Below, piece after piece: positions 1 to 8,183 of a stretch of 13,116 nucleotides of DNA. Each line of letters begins with the position of its first letter. Within the stretch, counting starts at the first letter, position 1. Source of the DNA: Campylobacteraceae bacterium (lineage in GTDB: Bacteria > Campylobacterota > Campylobacteria > Campylobacterales > Sulfurovaceae); assembly GCA_027083895.1 (NCBI GenBank), contig JALWMN010000154.1:1-13116 (forward strand). The letters run 5' to 3'. Made by a program: the position numbers and the translations under genes. The notes beneath the pieces were generated by a model that saw nothing but the letters and a program-made list of their open reading frames with translations, was not told the origin of the DNA and did no database searches.

Positions 1-627
1 TTGAGTGAAGATTTGGATAATTTAATTATATGTAGCCACTGTCATGAGGTACATAAACGTATAGATTTGCCACCAAATAAGGTGGCAAAGTGTAGGAGTT
101 GTGGTACAATTCTTTATGCAAATGTTGCTGATACAATGTATAGAGCTATTGCTTTTGCCCTAACAGCACTTATTCTCTTTGGAGTTGTAAATATCTTTCC
201 AATTTTAGATGTAACAATTGCAGGTGTACAATCAGTTTTAACAATACCTCAGATGATAGCTTTACTTTTTGAAAATGGTTTTTTTGTTATTGGATCGATA
301 CTGTTGGTGGTTTTAGTAGTCGCACCATTTATTGTATTAATCTCTTTTGTTCTACTAGGTATTTTAGCAAAATTAAAGCTATATAAGCAGCTTGCACGTA
401 AGATAATACTCTTTTTAATAATTAGCAGATCTTGGGCTATGGTTGATATTTTTGTAGTAAGTATCTTTGTTGCATTAGTAAAGCTCTTTGGGTATGCTCA
501 GATCCATTTTGGTGTAGCTTTTTATGCTTTGATACTCTTTGTTGCAGTTGATCTTTTTTTCTTAAAAACAATACATCCAACTGAGCTTTGGATCTACTTT
601 AATAGAAAGTTCCAAGATGAAGAGTGA
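1..627 (+). CDS. pqiA: PqiA/LetA-family membrane protein, first half-size subunit
   Basis: Inner-membrane partner of an MCE-protein lipid transport system (PqiABC/LetAB type). The 208-residue protein starts with a zinc-ribbon-like module of two CxxC pairs (C11/C14 and C31/C34). About four membrane segments follow, near residues 48-70, 94-122, 135-162 and 167-190. The motif SWAMVDIFVVSI (about 144-155) is the PqiA-family signature. E. coli PqiA is about twice this length and carries two such units in one chain; here the second unit is the next gene, which overlaps this one by 11 nt. The start is TTG at the first base of the window. The N-terminus looks complete, but an upstream start cannot be excluded, and the promoter lies outside the window. 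Family assignment is firm from the CxxC pairs, the signature and the pqiB/pqiC neighbours; the lipid substrate is not known from sequence. Confidence 0.88.
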   Translation: MSEDLDNLIICSHCHEVHKRIDLPPNKVAKCRSCGTILYANVADTMYRAIAFALTALILFGVVNIFPILDVTIAGVQSVLTIPQMIALLFENGFFVIGSILLVVLVVAPFIVLISFVLLGILAKLKLYKQLARKIILFLIISRSWAMVDIFVVSIFVALVKLFGYAQIHFGVAFYALILFVAVDLFFLKTIHPTELWIYFNRKFQDEE

Positions 628-1216
628 GAAGTATATACGCTGTCCATATTGCGAGAGTGTCAATATTGATAATAGTGAAGTGGTCTATTGCCGTAACTGT
701 AAAAATAGAATTAGCGGTAAAAAAGAGATAAATCTACAGAATGCTTGGGCACTCTTAATTGCAGCTATTATTTTTTATGTAATTGCAAACTTAAACCCAA
801 TATTAGTGGTTGTGAAGTTTGGTGTAGTTTCGGAAAATACAATTTTTGGTGGAGTATTGGCTCTTTGGGAGGAGGGTAACTATCCAATTGCGATTATAAT
901 TTTTCTAGCATCAATTTTTGTACCCCTGCTAAAGTTTATTTTGATACTATATATTTTACTAAATTATAAAAAGCCAAGTTTGGGAAGTAGAAAGATTGAT
1001 CAGGTAAAGCTTTACCATATTACAGAGATTATTGGACCTTGGTCAATGGTGGATATATTTGTTGTTGCTATTTTAACTGGTGTTATCCATATGAATAATA
1101 TTAAAATTGTAGCCGGTATTGGAGCAACTGCCTTTGTGTTAATGGTATTGTTAACGATGCTTGCTGCAATGTCGATTGATATACGATTAATAAAAGAGAG
1201 AGAGGATGGAGATTAA
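617..1216 (+). CDS. pqiA: PqiA/LetA-family membrane protein, second half-size subunit
   Basis: Second PqiA-type unit, 199 residues. It has CxxC pairs at C9/C12 and C25/C28, then about four hydrophobic segments (near 43-66, 89-116, 136-158, 162-187). Family motifs ANLNPI (57-62) and GPWSMVDIFVVAIL (140-153) are both present. Together with the preceding gene it rebuilds the two-unit layout of full-length PqiA/LetA, so the two products probably form a heterodimer; that is inference. The ATG at 617 lies inside the end of the first gene (stop 625-627), and this gene's own stop (1214-1216) overlaps pqiB by 11 nt. Both junctions therefore suggest translational coupling and balanced production. No strong Shine-Dalgarno sequence precedes the ATG. 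Confidence 0.88.
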   Translation: MKSEKYIRCPYCESVNIDNSEVVYCRNCKNRISGKKEINLQNAWALLIAAIIFYVIANLNPILVVVKFGVVSENTIFGGVLALWEEGNYPIAIIIFLASIFVPLLKFILILYILLNYKKPSLGSRKIDQVKLYHITEIIGPWSMVDIFVVAILTGVIHMNNIKIVAGIGATAFVLMVLLTMLAAMSIDIRLIKEREDGD

Positions 1217-2831
1217 AGAGCCTGTTGTAGATAATCAAAGAAGTAGGTTTAGTTTTTTTACATCTATCTGGATTGTTCCTTTTGTGGCTGCTATTATTGC
1301 ATTGTGGCTAGTTTATGAACACTATAGTAAATTGGGTCCTGAGGTAAAAATCGCCTTTAAAAATAGTGGTGGTTTAGTTGCAGGACAGAGTGTCATAAAG
1401 TTTCGAGATGTTCCTGTAGGAAAGGTTACTCGAATAGAGATAGATAATAAAACAGAAGGTGTTATTGTCTATGCTCGAGTCAATAAAGATGCAGAGGCAT
1501 TTTTAAATGAAACAACTAAATTTTGGGTGGTTAAACCAGAGGTTGACTATTCTGGTGTTAGGGGTTTAGATACGCTTTTGAGTGGTTCATATATCTATAT
1601 GTATGCAAAGAGAGGAGAAAAGAAGAAGAGAACCTTTATTGGATTAGATAATCCATTTATCGATATGAATAGTGGTTACTACTATGTTGTGCGAGCTAGT
1701 TTCCCTGTGCAGGTAAAGGTAGGTACACCACTCTACTTTAAGGGGGTCAAGGTTGGTGAGATTGATAATTTAGAGTTGGATTTAGCTAGTAAGGATTTAA
1801 TAATAGTATTGCGAGTCTATAAAGAGTATGGCGACTTAATCAATAGTTCAAGTAAATTTTGGGTACAGAGTTTGATGGATTTAAAGTTAGCTGATAATCG
1901 TTTAGAGGTAAATATTGCACCTCTTCCAATTTTACTCCTTGGTGCAATAGCATTTGATACTGATTTTGATAAAAACTATACAAAAGATTTTAGTAAAATA
2001 TATAAGCTTTATCGTAGTGCAACTGATGCTAAAGAGAAAAAAGTTGGTTATGCAAAGCCAAATTATAAAAATATTGCTTTGAGTTTTAGGGGTGATGTCT
2101 CCTCTTTGGAGAGTGATACTATTATTAAATATAAAGGTTTTAAGATTGGAAAGCTAGAGAGTCTAAAGATCTACTATAATGCAAAACTTCAAAATTTTGA
2201 GGCTGAGTGTAGAGGCAAAATTGATGTCTCTAATTTTAGTAGTAATAGTAAAGATGGATTCAAAAATTTTAAAAAATTGGTAGAGAATGGGATCGTAGCA
2301 ACACTACAAAAGCCAAATTTTTTAATTAATAAATCTATAATTGAGTTAAAGGAAAACAATATCACTACACCATTACTCTTTGATAAGAGGCTACAAGCTT
2401 ATATTTTGCCTACGCAAGAGTATATGAATACAGATCTTCTTTCGAGCCTTAAAGATATTTCTAAGAAGATTAAGAGTATAGAGTTTGATAAAGTTGTATC
2501 TAACATCAATTCCCTTTTAGAGGATACAAAAGCACCTATTAAGAAGCTCGATAGACTTTTAGCAGATGCAAATAAGGTTGTTAAGAGTCTAAATAGAGTT
2601 GTCTCAAAGCGAGAGTTTCAAAATATTGGAAAGAGTGTCGATAAGAGTTTGAGAGATTTTGATCGAAGCTTAAATCAATTAAACTCACTTTTAGAGAGTT
2701 ATGGTGAGCATTCACTCTTTAAAGAGAAGATAGATAGGCTTTTAAATGAGTTGCATAATCTTACTAGTACCACAAATGAGTTGCTCTATAAACTCAATAA
2801 AAAACCAAATTCACTCATTTTTGGAGATTAA
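1206..2831 (+). CDS. pqiB: PqiB-type MCE-domain protein (intermembrane lipid transport)
   Basis: A periplasm-spanning MCE protein expected to form a hexameric tunnel for lipids between inner and outer membranes. The 541 residues begin with a short cytoplasmic stretch and one membrane anchor (about 18-37). Three MCE domains follow: about 46-135 (VAGQSVIKFRDVPVGKV), 160-250 (VGTPLYFKGVKVGEI) and 287-390 (SDTIIKYKGFKIGKL). The C-terminal region, about 405-535, is helical and coiled-coil-like, rich in Lys, Leu and Asn, as expected for the needle-like helical extension of PqiB. Length and domain count match PqiB of E. coli (three MCE domains) rather than LetB/YebT (seven). The ATG at 1206 overlaps the preceding gene by 11 nt. 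No MlaF-like ATPase gene is adjacent, as is usual for the Pqi/Let branch. Confidence 0.93.
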   Translation: MEIKEPVVDNQRSRFSFFTSIWIVPFVAAIIALWLVYEHYSKLGPEVKIAFKNSGGLVAGQSVIKFRDVPVGKVTRIEIDNKTEGVIVYARVNKDAEAFLNETTKFWVVKPEVDYSGVRGLDTLLSGSYIYMYAKRGEKKKRTFIGLDNPFIDMNSGYYYVVRASFPVQVKVGTPLYFKGVKVGEIDNLELDLASKDLIIVLRVYKEYGDLINSSSKFWVQSLMDLKLADNRLEVNIAPLPILLLGAIAFDTDFDKNYTKDFSKIYKLYRSATDAKEKKVGYAKPNYKNIALSFRGDVSSLESDTIIKYKGFKIGKLESLKIYYNAKLQNFEAECRGKIDVSNFSSNSKDGFKNFKKLVENGIVATLQKPNFLINKSIIELKENNITTPLLFDKRLQAYILPTQEYMNTDLLSSLKDISKKIKSIEFDKVVSNINSLLEDTKAPIKKLDRLLADANKVVKSLNRVVSKREFQNIGKSVDKSLRDFDRSLNQLNSLLESYGEHSLFKEKIDRLLNELHNLTSTTNELLYKLNKKPNSLIFGD

Positions 2832-2832
2832 T

Positions 2833-3378
2833 ATGAGAGTGTTCTATCTTATTGTTTTATTGTTTGTTTTTGTGGGATGTAGCAGTAAAAAAGTGGAATA
2901 TATTATTCCAACACCTCATGTAGCTAATGCAGGAGAGTTTCATTCGGTATTGGGGGTTGCTGAGGTTAAAGTACCTGAGTATTTAAATAGTGATAAGATT
3001 TTAGTTGAAAAGGGGACTAAACTTTATAAAATTGATGCTCATTTTGCAAGTATACCAAGTAAAATGCTAACACAAAATACAATAGAGGCTCTTAAGAGAA
3101 GTCTGCATACTCCAAATGTTTTCCTCTATCCATGGGAGTTTAAAGCCACCAAGGGGTATATACTGCGAATCTATCTTGATGAGTTCATCTATAAAGATGG
3201 TAGTGCAGTTATTTCTGGAAGTTATTTTATTAAAAAGATGCATGGTAATGTAGTAGATGAGAGAAACTTTAGATATGCACAAGTGTGTGGAGAGAGTAGC
3301 GAAGAGATTGTTAAAACACTATCTATACTATTTGGTAGAGTTCTTGAGGATATTTCTAGAAAAATTGCAAGAAGATAA
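2833..3378 (+). CDS. pqiC: PqiC-type outer-membrane lipoprotein
   Basis: A 181-residue predicted lipoprotein, third component of the Pqi system, thought to dock the PqiB needle at the outer membrane. The start is set at ATG 2833. A GGAG Shine-Dalgarno (2823-2826) lies 6 nt upstream, and this start gives a typical lipoprotein signal: MRV, a hydrophobic run, then lipobox FVGC with the lipidated cysteine at residue 16, followed by SSKK. A longer in-frame reading from 2746 would bury this signal inside pqiB and is rejected. The mature part fits the PqiC/DUF330 family (ABC-type transport auxiliary lipoprotein), for example GEFHSVLGVAEVKVPEYL and the later YILRIYLDEF strand. The start codon is 1 nt after the pqiB stop, so it is the last gene of the operon. 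Family assignment rests mainly on context plus the weakly conserved sequence. Confidence 0.85.
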   Translation: MRVFYLIVLLFVFVGCSSKKVEYIIPTPHVANAGEFHSVLGVAEVKVPEYLNSDKILVEKGTKLYKIDAHFASIPSKMLTQNTIEALKRSLHTPNVFLYPWEFKATKGYILRIYLDEFIYKDGSAVISGSYFIKKMHGNVVDERNFRYAQVCGESSEEIVKTLSILFGRVLEDISRKIARR

Positions 3379-3385
3379 GCAATTT
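3362..3385 (+). terminator. Weak hairpin over the pqiC stop codon
   Basis: AAATTGC (3362-3368) and GCAATTT (3379-3385) form a perfect 7-bp inverted repeat with a 10-nt loop that contains the end of pqiC and its stop. The 3' arm ends in TTT, but there is no longer U-tract after it. It could attenuate read-through from the pqi operon into prs, but it is too weak to call with confidence. Confidence 0.25.
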
Positions 3386-3389
3386 GTAG

Positions 3390-3395
3390 TAAAAT
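3390..3395 (+). promoter_or_regulatory. Candidate -10 element for prs
   Basis: TAAAAT at 3390-3395 lies about 30 nt before the prs ATG, giving a leader of about 23 nt that includes the AAAGG ribosome binding site (3413-3417). No -35 box is visible, as is common in this phylum. TATTAT at 3404-3409 is an alternative, but would put the transcript start on the ribosome binding site. Confidence 0.35.
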
Positions 3396-3424
3396 TCGAA
3401 AAATATTATATTAAAGGTAAATGA

Positions 3425-4357
3425 ATGGGCGATTATATGATTTTTTCTGGAACGGCAAATCCAAAACTTGCAGAGGAGATTTCTGAGTATCTAGAGGTAC
3501 CACTCTCAAAAGCAATAATTAATAGATTCTCTGATGGTGAGATCAATATTCAGATAGCTGAGTCGGTTCGTGGAAAAGATGTCTATATAATTCAGCCAAC
3601 ATCAGCACCTGCAAATGCAAACTTAATGGAGCTTTTAATTATGGTAGATGCACTTAAACGCTCTTCTGCACGCTCGATAACAGCAGTAATACCCTATTAT
3701 GGATATGCAAGGCAAGATAGAAAAGCTGCACCAAGAGTGCCAATTTCAGCAAAACTTGTTGCAGATATGATAGAAGTTGCTGGTGTGACAAGAGTTGTTA
3801 CAATTGATCTACATGCTTCGCAAATTCAGGGATTTTTTAATATTCCAGTCGATAATCTCTATGGTGCTGCACTCTTTATAGAGCATATTCGTAATAAAGA
3901 TCTTAAAAATCCAATTATTGCTTCACCAGATATTGGTGGTGTAGCACGTGCTCGATACTTTGCACAGCGTTTAGGACTCGATATGGTAATTGTAGATAAA
4001 CGGCGTCAAAAGGCGAATGAAGCTGAGGTTATGAATATTATTGGAAATGTTGAAGGGAAAGATGTAATCTTAATTGACGATATGATTGATACTGCTGGAA
4101 CAATGGTTAAGGGTGCAAGGGCTTTAAAAGAGCATGGTGCAACATCAGTCATGGCATGCTGTACTCATCCGGTTCTCTCTGGTCCAGCTTATGAGCGAAT
4201 TAATAGTGGAGCAATAGATGAGTTGTGGGTCTCTAATACAATTCCACTCAAAGAGCCATCGCCAAAAATTAAGGTACTAAGCACAGCAAATCTTCTAGGT
4301 GAAGTGATTCGAAGAATTAACAATAATGAGAGTGTTAATTCACTCTTTAATCTTTAA
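3425..4357 (+). CDS. prs: Ribose-phosphate pyrophosphokinase (PRPP synthase)
   Basis: Makes phosphoribosyl pyrophosphate from ribose 5-phosphate and ATP in the cytoplasm, feeding purine, pyrimidine, histidine, tryptophan and NAD synthesis. The 310-residue protein has the usual class I length. Visible motifs are FSDGE (35-39), the PRPP synthase signature DLHASQIQGFF (128-138, with H130), the flexible-loop KRR (192-194) and the PRPP/ribose-phosphate-binding loop LIDDMIDTAGT (216-226). The ATG at 3425 is preceded by AAAGG with 7-nt spacing. A later in-frame ATG (MIFSG) is less well placed. It heads a tight run with lepA, a small membrane protein gene and rlmB, which probably share its transcript. 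Confidence 0.97.
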   Translation: MGDYMIFSGTANPKLAEEISEYLEVPLSKAIINRFSDGEINIQIAESVRGKDVYIIQPTSAPANANLMELLIMVDALKRSSARSITAVIPYYGYARQDRKAAPRVPISAKLVADMIEVAGVTRVVTIDLHASQIQGFFNIPVDNLYGAALFIEHIRNKDLKNPIIASPDIGGVARARYFAQRLGLDMVIVDKRRQKANEAEVMNIIGNVEGKDVILIDDMIDTAGTMVKGARALKEHGATSVMACCTHPVLSGPAYERINSGAIDELWVSNTIPLKEPSPKIKVLSTANLLGEVIRRINNNESVNSLFNL

Positions 4358-4369
4358 TTAGGAATAGGG

Positions 4370-6181
4370 ATGTCAAAAAAGGTTCCACAGAGTAATATAC
4401 GAAACTTCTCTATAATTGCCCATATAGACCATGGAAAATCTACACTTGCTGATCGTATTATTCAAGAGTGTGGTGCAGTGAGTGAACGTAAGATGAGTGC
4501 ACAGATTATGGATACTATGGATATAGAGAGGGAGCGTGGAATTACAATCAAAGCTCAAAGTGTACGGCTTAATTATATAAAAGATGGAGAGGAGTATGTC
4601 TTAAACCTTATTGATACACCGGGACATGTCGATTTTAGTTATGAGGTGAGTCGTTCACTTGCTTCAAGTGAAGGGGCACTTTTGGTTGTCGATGCTGCTC
4701 AAGGTGTTGAAGCACAAACAATAGCAAATGTCTACATTGCACTCGAGAATGATCTAGAACTATTACCAGTAGTTAATAAGATAGATCTTCCAAGTGCTGA
4801 TCCAGATAGGGTATTAGCAGAGGTTGAAGAAGCAATAGGTTTAGATTGTACTGAGCATAATCTTATCTCTGCAAAGACAGGACAAGGAGTAAAAGAGTTA
4901 ATTGATGCTATTGTCGATAGAATTCCAGCTCCATCTGGCGATGAGGATGCTCCTACAAAAGCGATAATTTATGATAGTTGGTTTGATAACTACTTAGGTG
5001 CTTTGGCACTTGTACGTGTTTTTGATGGTTCTATTAAAAAGGGACAGATGGTTAAGATAATGGGGACAAATGAGGAGCATCAAGTGTTGGATTTGATGTA
5101 TCCAAATCCAGTTTCACCAATTAAAACAGATGAGATTAATACGGGTGAAATTGGTATTGTTGTTATGGGATTAAAGAGTGTTGAGGGATTAAAGGTTGGA
5201 GATACAATTACAGATGCTAAAAATCCAACTGCCAAGCCAGTTCCAGGATTTGAACCCGCAAAACCATTTGTATTTGCAGGGCTCTATCCAATAGAGACAG
5301 ATAAGTTTGAAGATTTAAGAGATGCTTTGAATAAGTTAAAATTAAATGATTCTGCTCTTGCTTTTGAACCTGAAAGCTCTCTTGCACTAGGAAGTGGTTT
5401 TAGAGTTGGATTTTTAGGAATGCTCCATATGGAGGTTGTAAAAGAGCGGCTTGAGAGAGAGTTTAATTTGGATCTCATTGCAACTGCTCCTACTGTTGTT
5501 TATGAGGTATTAAAAACTGATGGTGAGAAGGTGGTGGTGCAAAATCCAAGTGAGCTACCAGATCCTTCTAAGATAGATACAATTTTTGAGCCCTATGTAA
5601 AAGCAACTATTCTTACTCCAAAAGAGTTTGTTGGAAATCTTATAAAGCTTTTAAATGATCGCCGAGGGATCCAAGTAAAGATGGATTATATTAACGAGAA
5701 TAGGGTGCTTTTAGAGTATGATATTCCAATGAATGAGATTGTAATGGACTTTTATGATAAATTAAAGTCGATGACTAAAGGGTATGCAAGTTTTGATTAT
5801 GAACCAATTGGCTATAGACCTGGCGATCTTGTTAAATTAGATATTCGAGTTGCAGGTGAAGTGGTTGATGCGTTAAGTATTATAGTACCTAAAGAGAAGG
5901 CTCGAACGAGAGGTTTGGCATTTGTGAATCAGTTAAAAGAGCTAATTCCTAGACAACTATTTGAAGTTGCTATACAAGCAAGTATTGGAAATACAATAAT
6001 TGCAAGAACCAATGTGAAATCGATGGGCAAAAATGTTACGGCTAAATGTTATGGTGGGGATATTACACGAAAAAGAAAACTTCTAGAGAAGCAAAAGGCT
6101 GGCAAGAAGAGAATGAAAGCAATTGGAAAAGTTCAAGTACCTCAAGAGGCATTTATGGCAGTACTTAAAATCGATAATTAA
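4370..6181 (+). CDS. lepA: Elongation factor 4 (LepA), ribosome-associated GTPase
   Basis: Translational GTPase that acts on the ribosome (back-translocation and late initiation or assembly roles are reported for the family). Its 603 residues match the usual LepA length of about 600. GTPase motifs are all present: G1 AHIDHGKST (17-25), G2 region with RERGITI (54-60), G3 DTPGH (82-86), G4 NKID (136-139) and G5 SAK (167-169). EF-G-like domains II, III and V follow, and then the LepA-specific C-terminal domain, with the basic stretch [21 protein letters not shown] that marks the family. The ATG at 4370 has AGGA about 7 nt upstream and sits 12 nt after the prs stop, so co-transcription with prs is likely. 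Confidence 0.97.
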   Translation: MSKKVPQSNIRNFSIIAHIDHGKSTLADRIIQECGAVSERKMSAQIMDTMDIERERGITIKAQSVRLNYIKDGEEYVLNLIDTPGHVDFSYEVSRSLASSEGALLVVDAAQGVEAQTIANVYIALENDLELLPVVNKIDLPSADPDRVLAEVEEAIGLDCTEHNLISAKTGQGVKELIDAIVDRIPAPSGDEDAPTKAIIYDSWFDNYLGALALVRVFDGSIKKGQMVKIMGTNEEHQVLDLMYPNPVSPIKTDEINTGEIGIVVMGLKSVEGLKVGDTITDAKNPTAKPVPGFEPAKPFVFAGLYPIETDKFEDLRDALNKLKLNDSALAFEPESSLALGSGFRVGFLGMLHMEVVKERLEREFNLDLIATAPTVVYEVLKTDGEKVVVQNPSELPDPSKIDTIFEPYVKATILTPKEFVGNLIKLLNDRRGIQVKMDYINENRVLLEYDIPMNEIVMDFYDKLKSMTKGYASFDYEPIGYRPGDLVKLDIRVAGEVVDALSIIVPKEKARTRGLAFVNQLKELIPRQLFEVAIQASIGNTIIARTNVKSMGKNVTAKCYGGDITRKRKLLEKQKAGKKRMKAIGKVQVPQEAFMAVLKIDN

Positions 6182-6189
6182 GGGGCGGT

Positions 6190-6648
6190 ATGACTTTTTT
6201 AAAAGAGAGTATGTTTCATATTCACCTTATCATGGCAATTTCATGGATTGGTGGTTCTGTATTTATGTTTATTCTTGGAGTTGCACTTCGTGATAAGAGA
6301 GCACAACAAGAGGTTTATCCTCATATTGGTCCAATATTTGGTTGGTTTGAACTTGTTTCATTGATAGCACTTTTAATAAGTGGCTTCTTTTTAGGTAACT
6401 ACTATGGCCTCTTTAATTTGCTTATGCATCCAAATGGATCTGAGATTTCATCTGCTGTTATAAATAAAGCAATTCTTGTAGCAATTTTGAGTGTTGCAAC
6501 ACTGATCCATTTTGTTATTGCCTATAAGACAAACGGAAAAGAGAGAACAAAGTTGCAAAATGTACTTTCACGAGGTTCCTCACTGCTTATATTCTTTCTT
6601 AATCTCTTTATAATGCACTATGCAATAATTTTACGAAATATACTATAA
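6190..6648 (+). CDS. Small four-helix membrane protein, CopD/HemJ-like
   Basis: A 152-residue integral membrane protein with about four helices (near 8-30, 48-70, 90-112, 128-150). Helix 1 has the pattern H12-x6-W19-I-G-G, and helix 3 has K93 and H107. This arrangement recalls CopD-like proteins and the HemJ protoporphyrinogen oxidase family, where membrane-embedded histidines bind heme and a lysine sits in the third helix. The likeness is at motif level only, so neither copper transport nor protoporphyrinogen oxidation is claimed. A strong AGGGG ribosome binding site precedes the ATG. The gene lies 8 nt after lepA and 3 nt before rlmB, so it is embedded in a translation-related operon; no functional link is evident from sequence. 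Confidence 0.75.
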   Translation: MTFLKESMFHIHLIMAISWIGGSVFMFILGVALRDKRAQQEVYPHIGPIFGWFELVSLIALLISGFFLGNYYGLFNLLMHPNGSEISSAVINKAILVAILSVATLIHFVIAYKTNGKERTKLQNVLSRGSSLLIFFLNLFIMHYAIILRNIL

Positions 6649-6651
6649 ACT

Positions 6652-7380
6652 ATGGCACTACCAAAAAATCTACTTACTATTTATGGCAGAAATGCAGTAT
6701 TAGAAGCTTTAGAGGAGCAAGATCTTAAAGTCTATGCTCTGCATTTATCCAAGAGCAATAAGTTTTCACCTAAGCTACATGCAATCATAAAGGCAGCCAA
6801 ACAAAGAGGTGTTGAGATAAAGTACCATGATCGCCAAAGTTTAAGTTATATCTCCAAAAATAGAAAACAAGATCAAGGTGTTGCCTTGGATATTATTTTA
6901 GAGAACTTTAAAGAGAGTAGCGATTTTACTTCTTATAAAAGATATAGAATTTTAGCTATAGATGGTGTTACAAATCCACAAAATCTTGGTATGATAATTC
7001 GCTCTTGTGCTGCAGGAAAAATTGATGCAATTATTATATCTAAGAGGGGGACAGCATCTCTTGTATCACCACTTACAATTAAAGCAAGTGTAGGTGCACT
7101 CTTTAAGATACCTATTATATATACAAATGCACTTAAAGAGTCACTTAATGAGTTTAAATTACATGGGGCTGAAATAATTAATTTATCATTGGAAGCAAAA
7201 GAGAGTCTCTTTGACTATATAATCCCTCAGCGAGCAATTTTTATTCTTGGTAATGAAACAGAGGGTGTATCAGAAGAGATTGCTCAAATTGCTACAACTG
7301 CATTAAAAATTCCAATGAATAGAGGTGTTGAATCGTTAAATGTAGCTGTTACAGCTGGAATCATTAGTTTTTTAGAGTAG
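6652..7380 (+). CDS. rlmB: RlmB-type 23S rRNA 2'-O-ribose methyltransferase (SpoU/TrmH family)
   Basis: SPOUT-class methyltransferase of 242 residues that uses S-adenosylmethionine to methylate a ribose in rRNA (in E. coli RlmB, G2251 of 23S rRNA). The N-terminal part (about 5-80) is an L30e-like RNA-binding substrate domain beginning IYGRNAVLEAL. The catalytic knot shows SpoU motif 1 (NPQNLGMIIRS, 108-118), motif 2 (ILGNETEGVS, 198-207) and motif 3 (KIPMNRGVESLNVAVTAGI, 219-237). The start codon lies 3 nt after the stop of the membrane protein gene and has no visible Shine-Dalgarno sequence, so translation probably depends on re-initiation after the upstream gene. The exact target nucleotide is inferred from the family; related TrmH group proteins can modify other RNAs. 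Confidence 0.87.
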   Translation: MALPKNLLTIYGRNAVLEALEEQDLKVYALHLSKSNKFSPKLHAIIKAAKQRGVEIKYHDRQSLSYISKNRKQDQGVALDIILENFKESSDFTSYKRYRILAIDGVTNPQNLGMIIRSCAAGKIDAIIISKRGTASLVSPLTIKASVGALFKIPIIYTNALKESLNEFKLHGAEIINLSLEAKESLFDYIIPQRAIFILGNETEGVSEEIAQIATTALKIPMNRGVESLNVAVTAGIISFLE

Positions 7381-7450
7381 AAGTTACCAATTACTTTACA
7401 AAAAATAACAAAAAGAGACTTTTTTAAAAAATATTTAATTCGCTTTTAGT

Positions 7451-7456
7451 TATAAT
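7451..7456 (+). promoter_or_regulatory. Promoter (-10) of rplU-rpmA
   Basis: A perfect TATAAT at 7451-7456, in the context TTTTAGTTATAATGCC, predicts transcription from about 7463 and a leader of about 35 nt ending in AAAGGG before the rplU ATG. The region upstream is A/T-rich with no -35 box, typical for the sigma70-type promoters of this phylum. No convincing terminator separates rlmB from this promoter. Confidence 0.7.
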
Positions 7457-7497
7457 GCCGCACTAATTAGTCTGAAGACACAATAAAGGGTAATAGA

Positions 7498-7803
7498 ATG
7501 TATGCGATTATTAAAGCAAGTGGTCAGCAGTTTAAAGTTCAAGAGGGTGATATTATCTGTTTTGATAAGATGGGCTTAGAACCAAAGAGTGAGGTGGAAT
7601 TTAAAGAGGTTTTGGCTATTAATGATGGTGAATTGAAAGTAGGTACACCATTTGTTGAGGGTGCTGTAGTAAAGGGTGAAGTGATTAATGAAGGTAGAGA
7701 TAAAAAAGTGATCACTTTCAAAAAGAGAAGAAGAAAAGACTCTAAAGTAAAAAGAGGCTTTAGAAGAGACTTTACAAGAGTTAGAATTACAACTATTGCG
7801 TAA
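7498..7803 (+). CDS. rplU: 50S ribosomal protein L21
   Basis: Structural protein of the large ribosomal subunit that binds 23S rRNA and contacts L20. The 101-residue length matches the family. It opens with [18 protein letters not shown], the characteristic L21 start, and the basic stretch [19 protein letters not shown] near residues 74-92 includes the family's rRNA-binding region. The ATG at 7498 has AAAGGG about 7 nt upstream. It is followed after 31 nt by rpmA, the usual bacterial pairing, and has its own TATAAT promoter. Confidence 0.98.
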   Translation: MYAIIKASGQQFKVQEGDIICFDKMGLEPKSEVEFKEVLAINDGELKVGTPFVEGAVVKGEVINEGRDKKVITFKKRRRKDSKVKRGFRRDFTRVRITTIA

Positions 7804-7834
7804 ATAGGCTATAAATAGATAAAGGAGTTAAATA

Positions 7835-8089
7835 ATGGCACATAAGAAAGGGCAAGGATCTACACAGAATAACCGTGATTCAGCGGGAAGAAGATTAGGT
7901 GTAAAAAAGTTTGGTGGTGAAAAGGTGATTCCTGGAAATATTATTTTACGTCAAAGAGGTACAAAAGTTGTGCCTGGAAAAGGTGTAGGGATGGGGAGAG
8001 ATCATACTCTTTATGCACTTATTGAGGGAACAGTTGCATTTGATAATGTTAGCAAAAATAAGAAGAGAGTCTCTGTAATACCTGCATAA
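7835..8089 (+). CDS. rpmA: 50S ribosomal protein L27
   Basis: Large-subunit protein whose flexible N-terminus reaches the peptidyl transferase centre. At 84 residues it matches the family. It begins [20 protein letters not shown], so the tail starts directly at the mature-type sequence and lacks the cleavable N-terminal extension found in Firmicutes. The motif [18 protein letters not shown] (48-65) is typical. AAAGGAG stands about 6 nt before the ATG at 7835. In many bacteria obg follows rplU-rpmA; here the operon ends in a hairpin and no obg is seen. Confidence 0.98.
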   Translation: MAHKKGQGSTQNNRDSAGRRLGVKKFGGEKVIPGNIILRQRGTKVVPGKGVGMGRDHTLYALIEGTVAFDNVSKNKKRVSVIPA

Positions 8090-8103
8090 ATTTTTAATCT
8101 TTT

Positions 8104-8141
8104 TTCTACTCCTAACTATTGGAGTAGAATCTTCTTTACTA
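8104..8141 (+). terminator. Terminator of rplU-rpmA
   Basis: TTCTACTCC (8104-8112) pairs perfectly with GGAGTAGAA (8121-8129): a 9-bp stem with an 8-nt loop, followed by the T-rich but interrupted TCTTCTTTACT. It begins 15 nt after the rpmA stop. On the opposite strand the stem is followed by A residues, so it works as a terminator only for plus-strand transcription. Confidence 0.7.
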
Positions 8142-8183
8142 CAAGATTGCTTCAACCCAGAATTTGCATTAGAGATTAAATTA

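Noticed and set aside
2746..2832. Longer N-terminus for the PqiC lipoprotein
   Set aside because: It would overlap the end of pqiB, place the lipoprotein signal internally and ignore the GGAG ribosome binding site at 2823-2826.
7381..7450. Terminator between rlmB and rplU
   Set aside because: The only inverted repeat (AAAAAG with CTTTTT near 7410-7426) is nearly all A/T with a 3-nt loop and is too weak to support.
7539..7721. Minus-strand open frame inside rplU
   Set aside because: Low-complexity Ser/Pro/Thr-rich translation that mirrors the codons of rplU; no start signal. The same holds for antisense frames inside pqiC, lepA, rpmA and speA.
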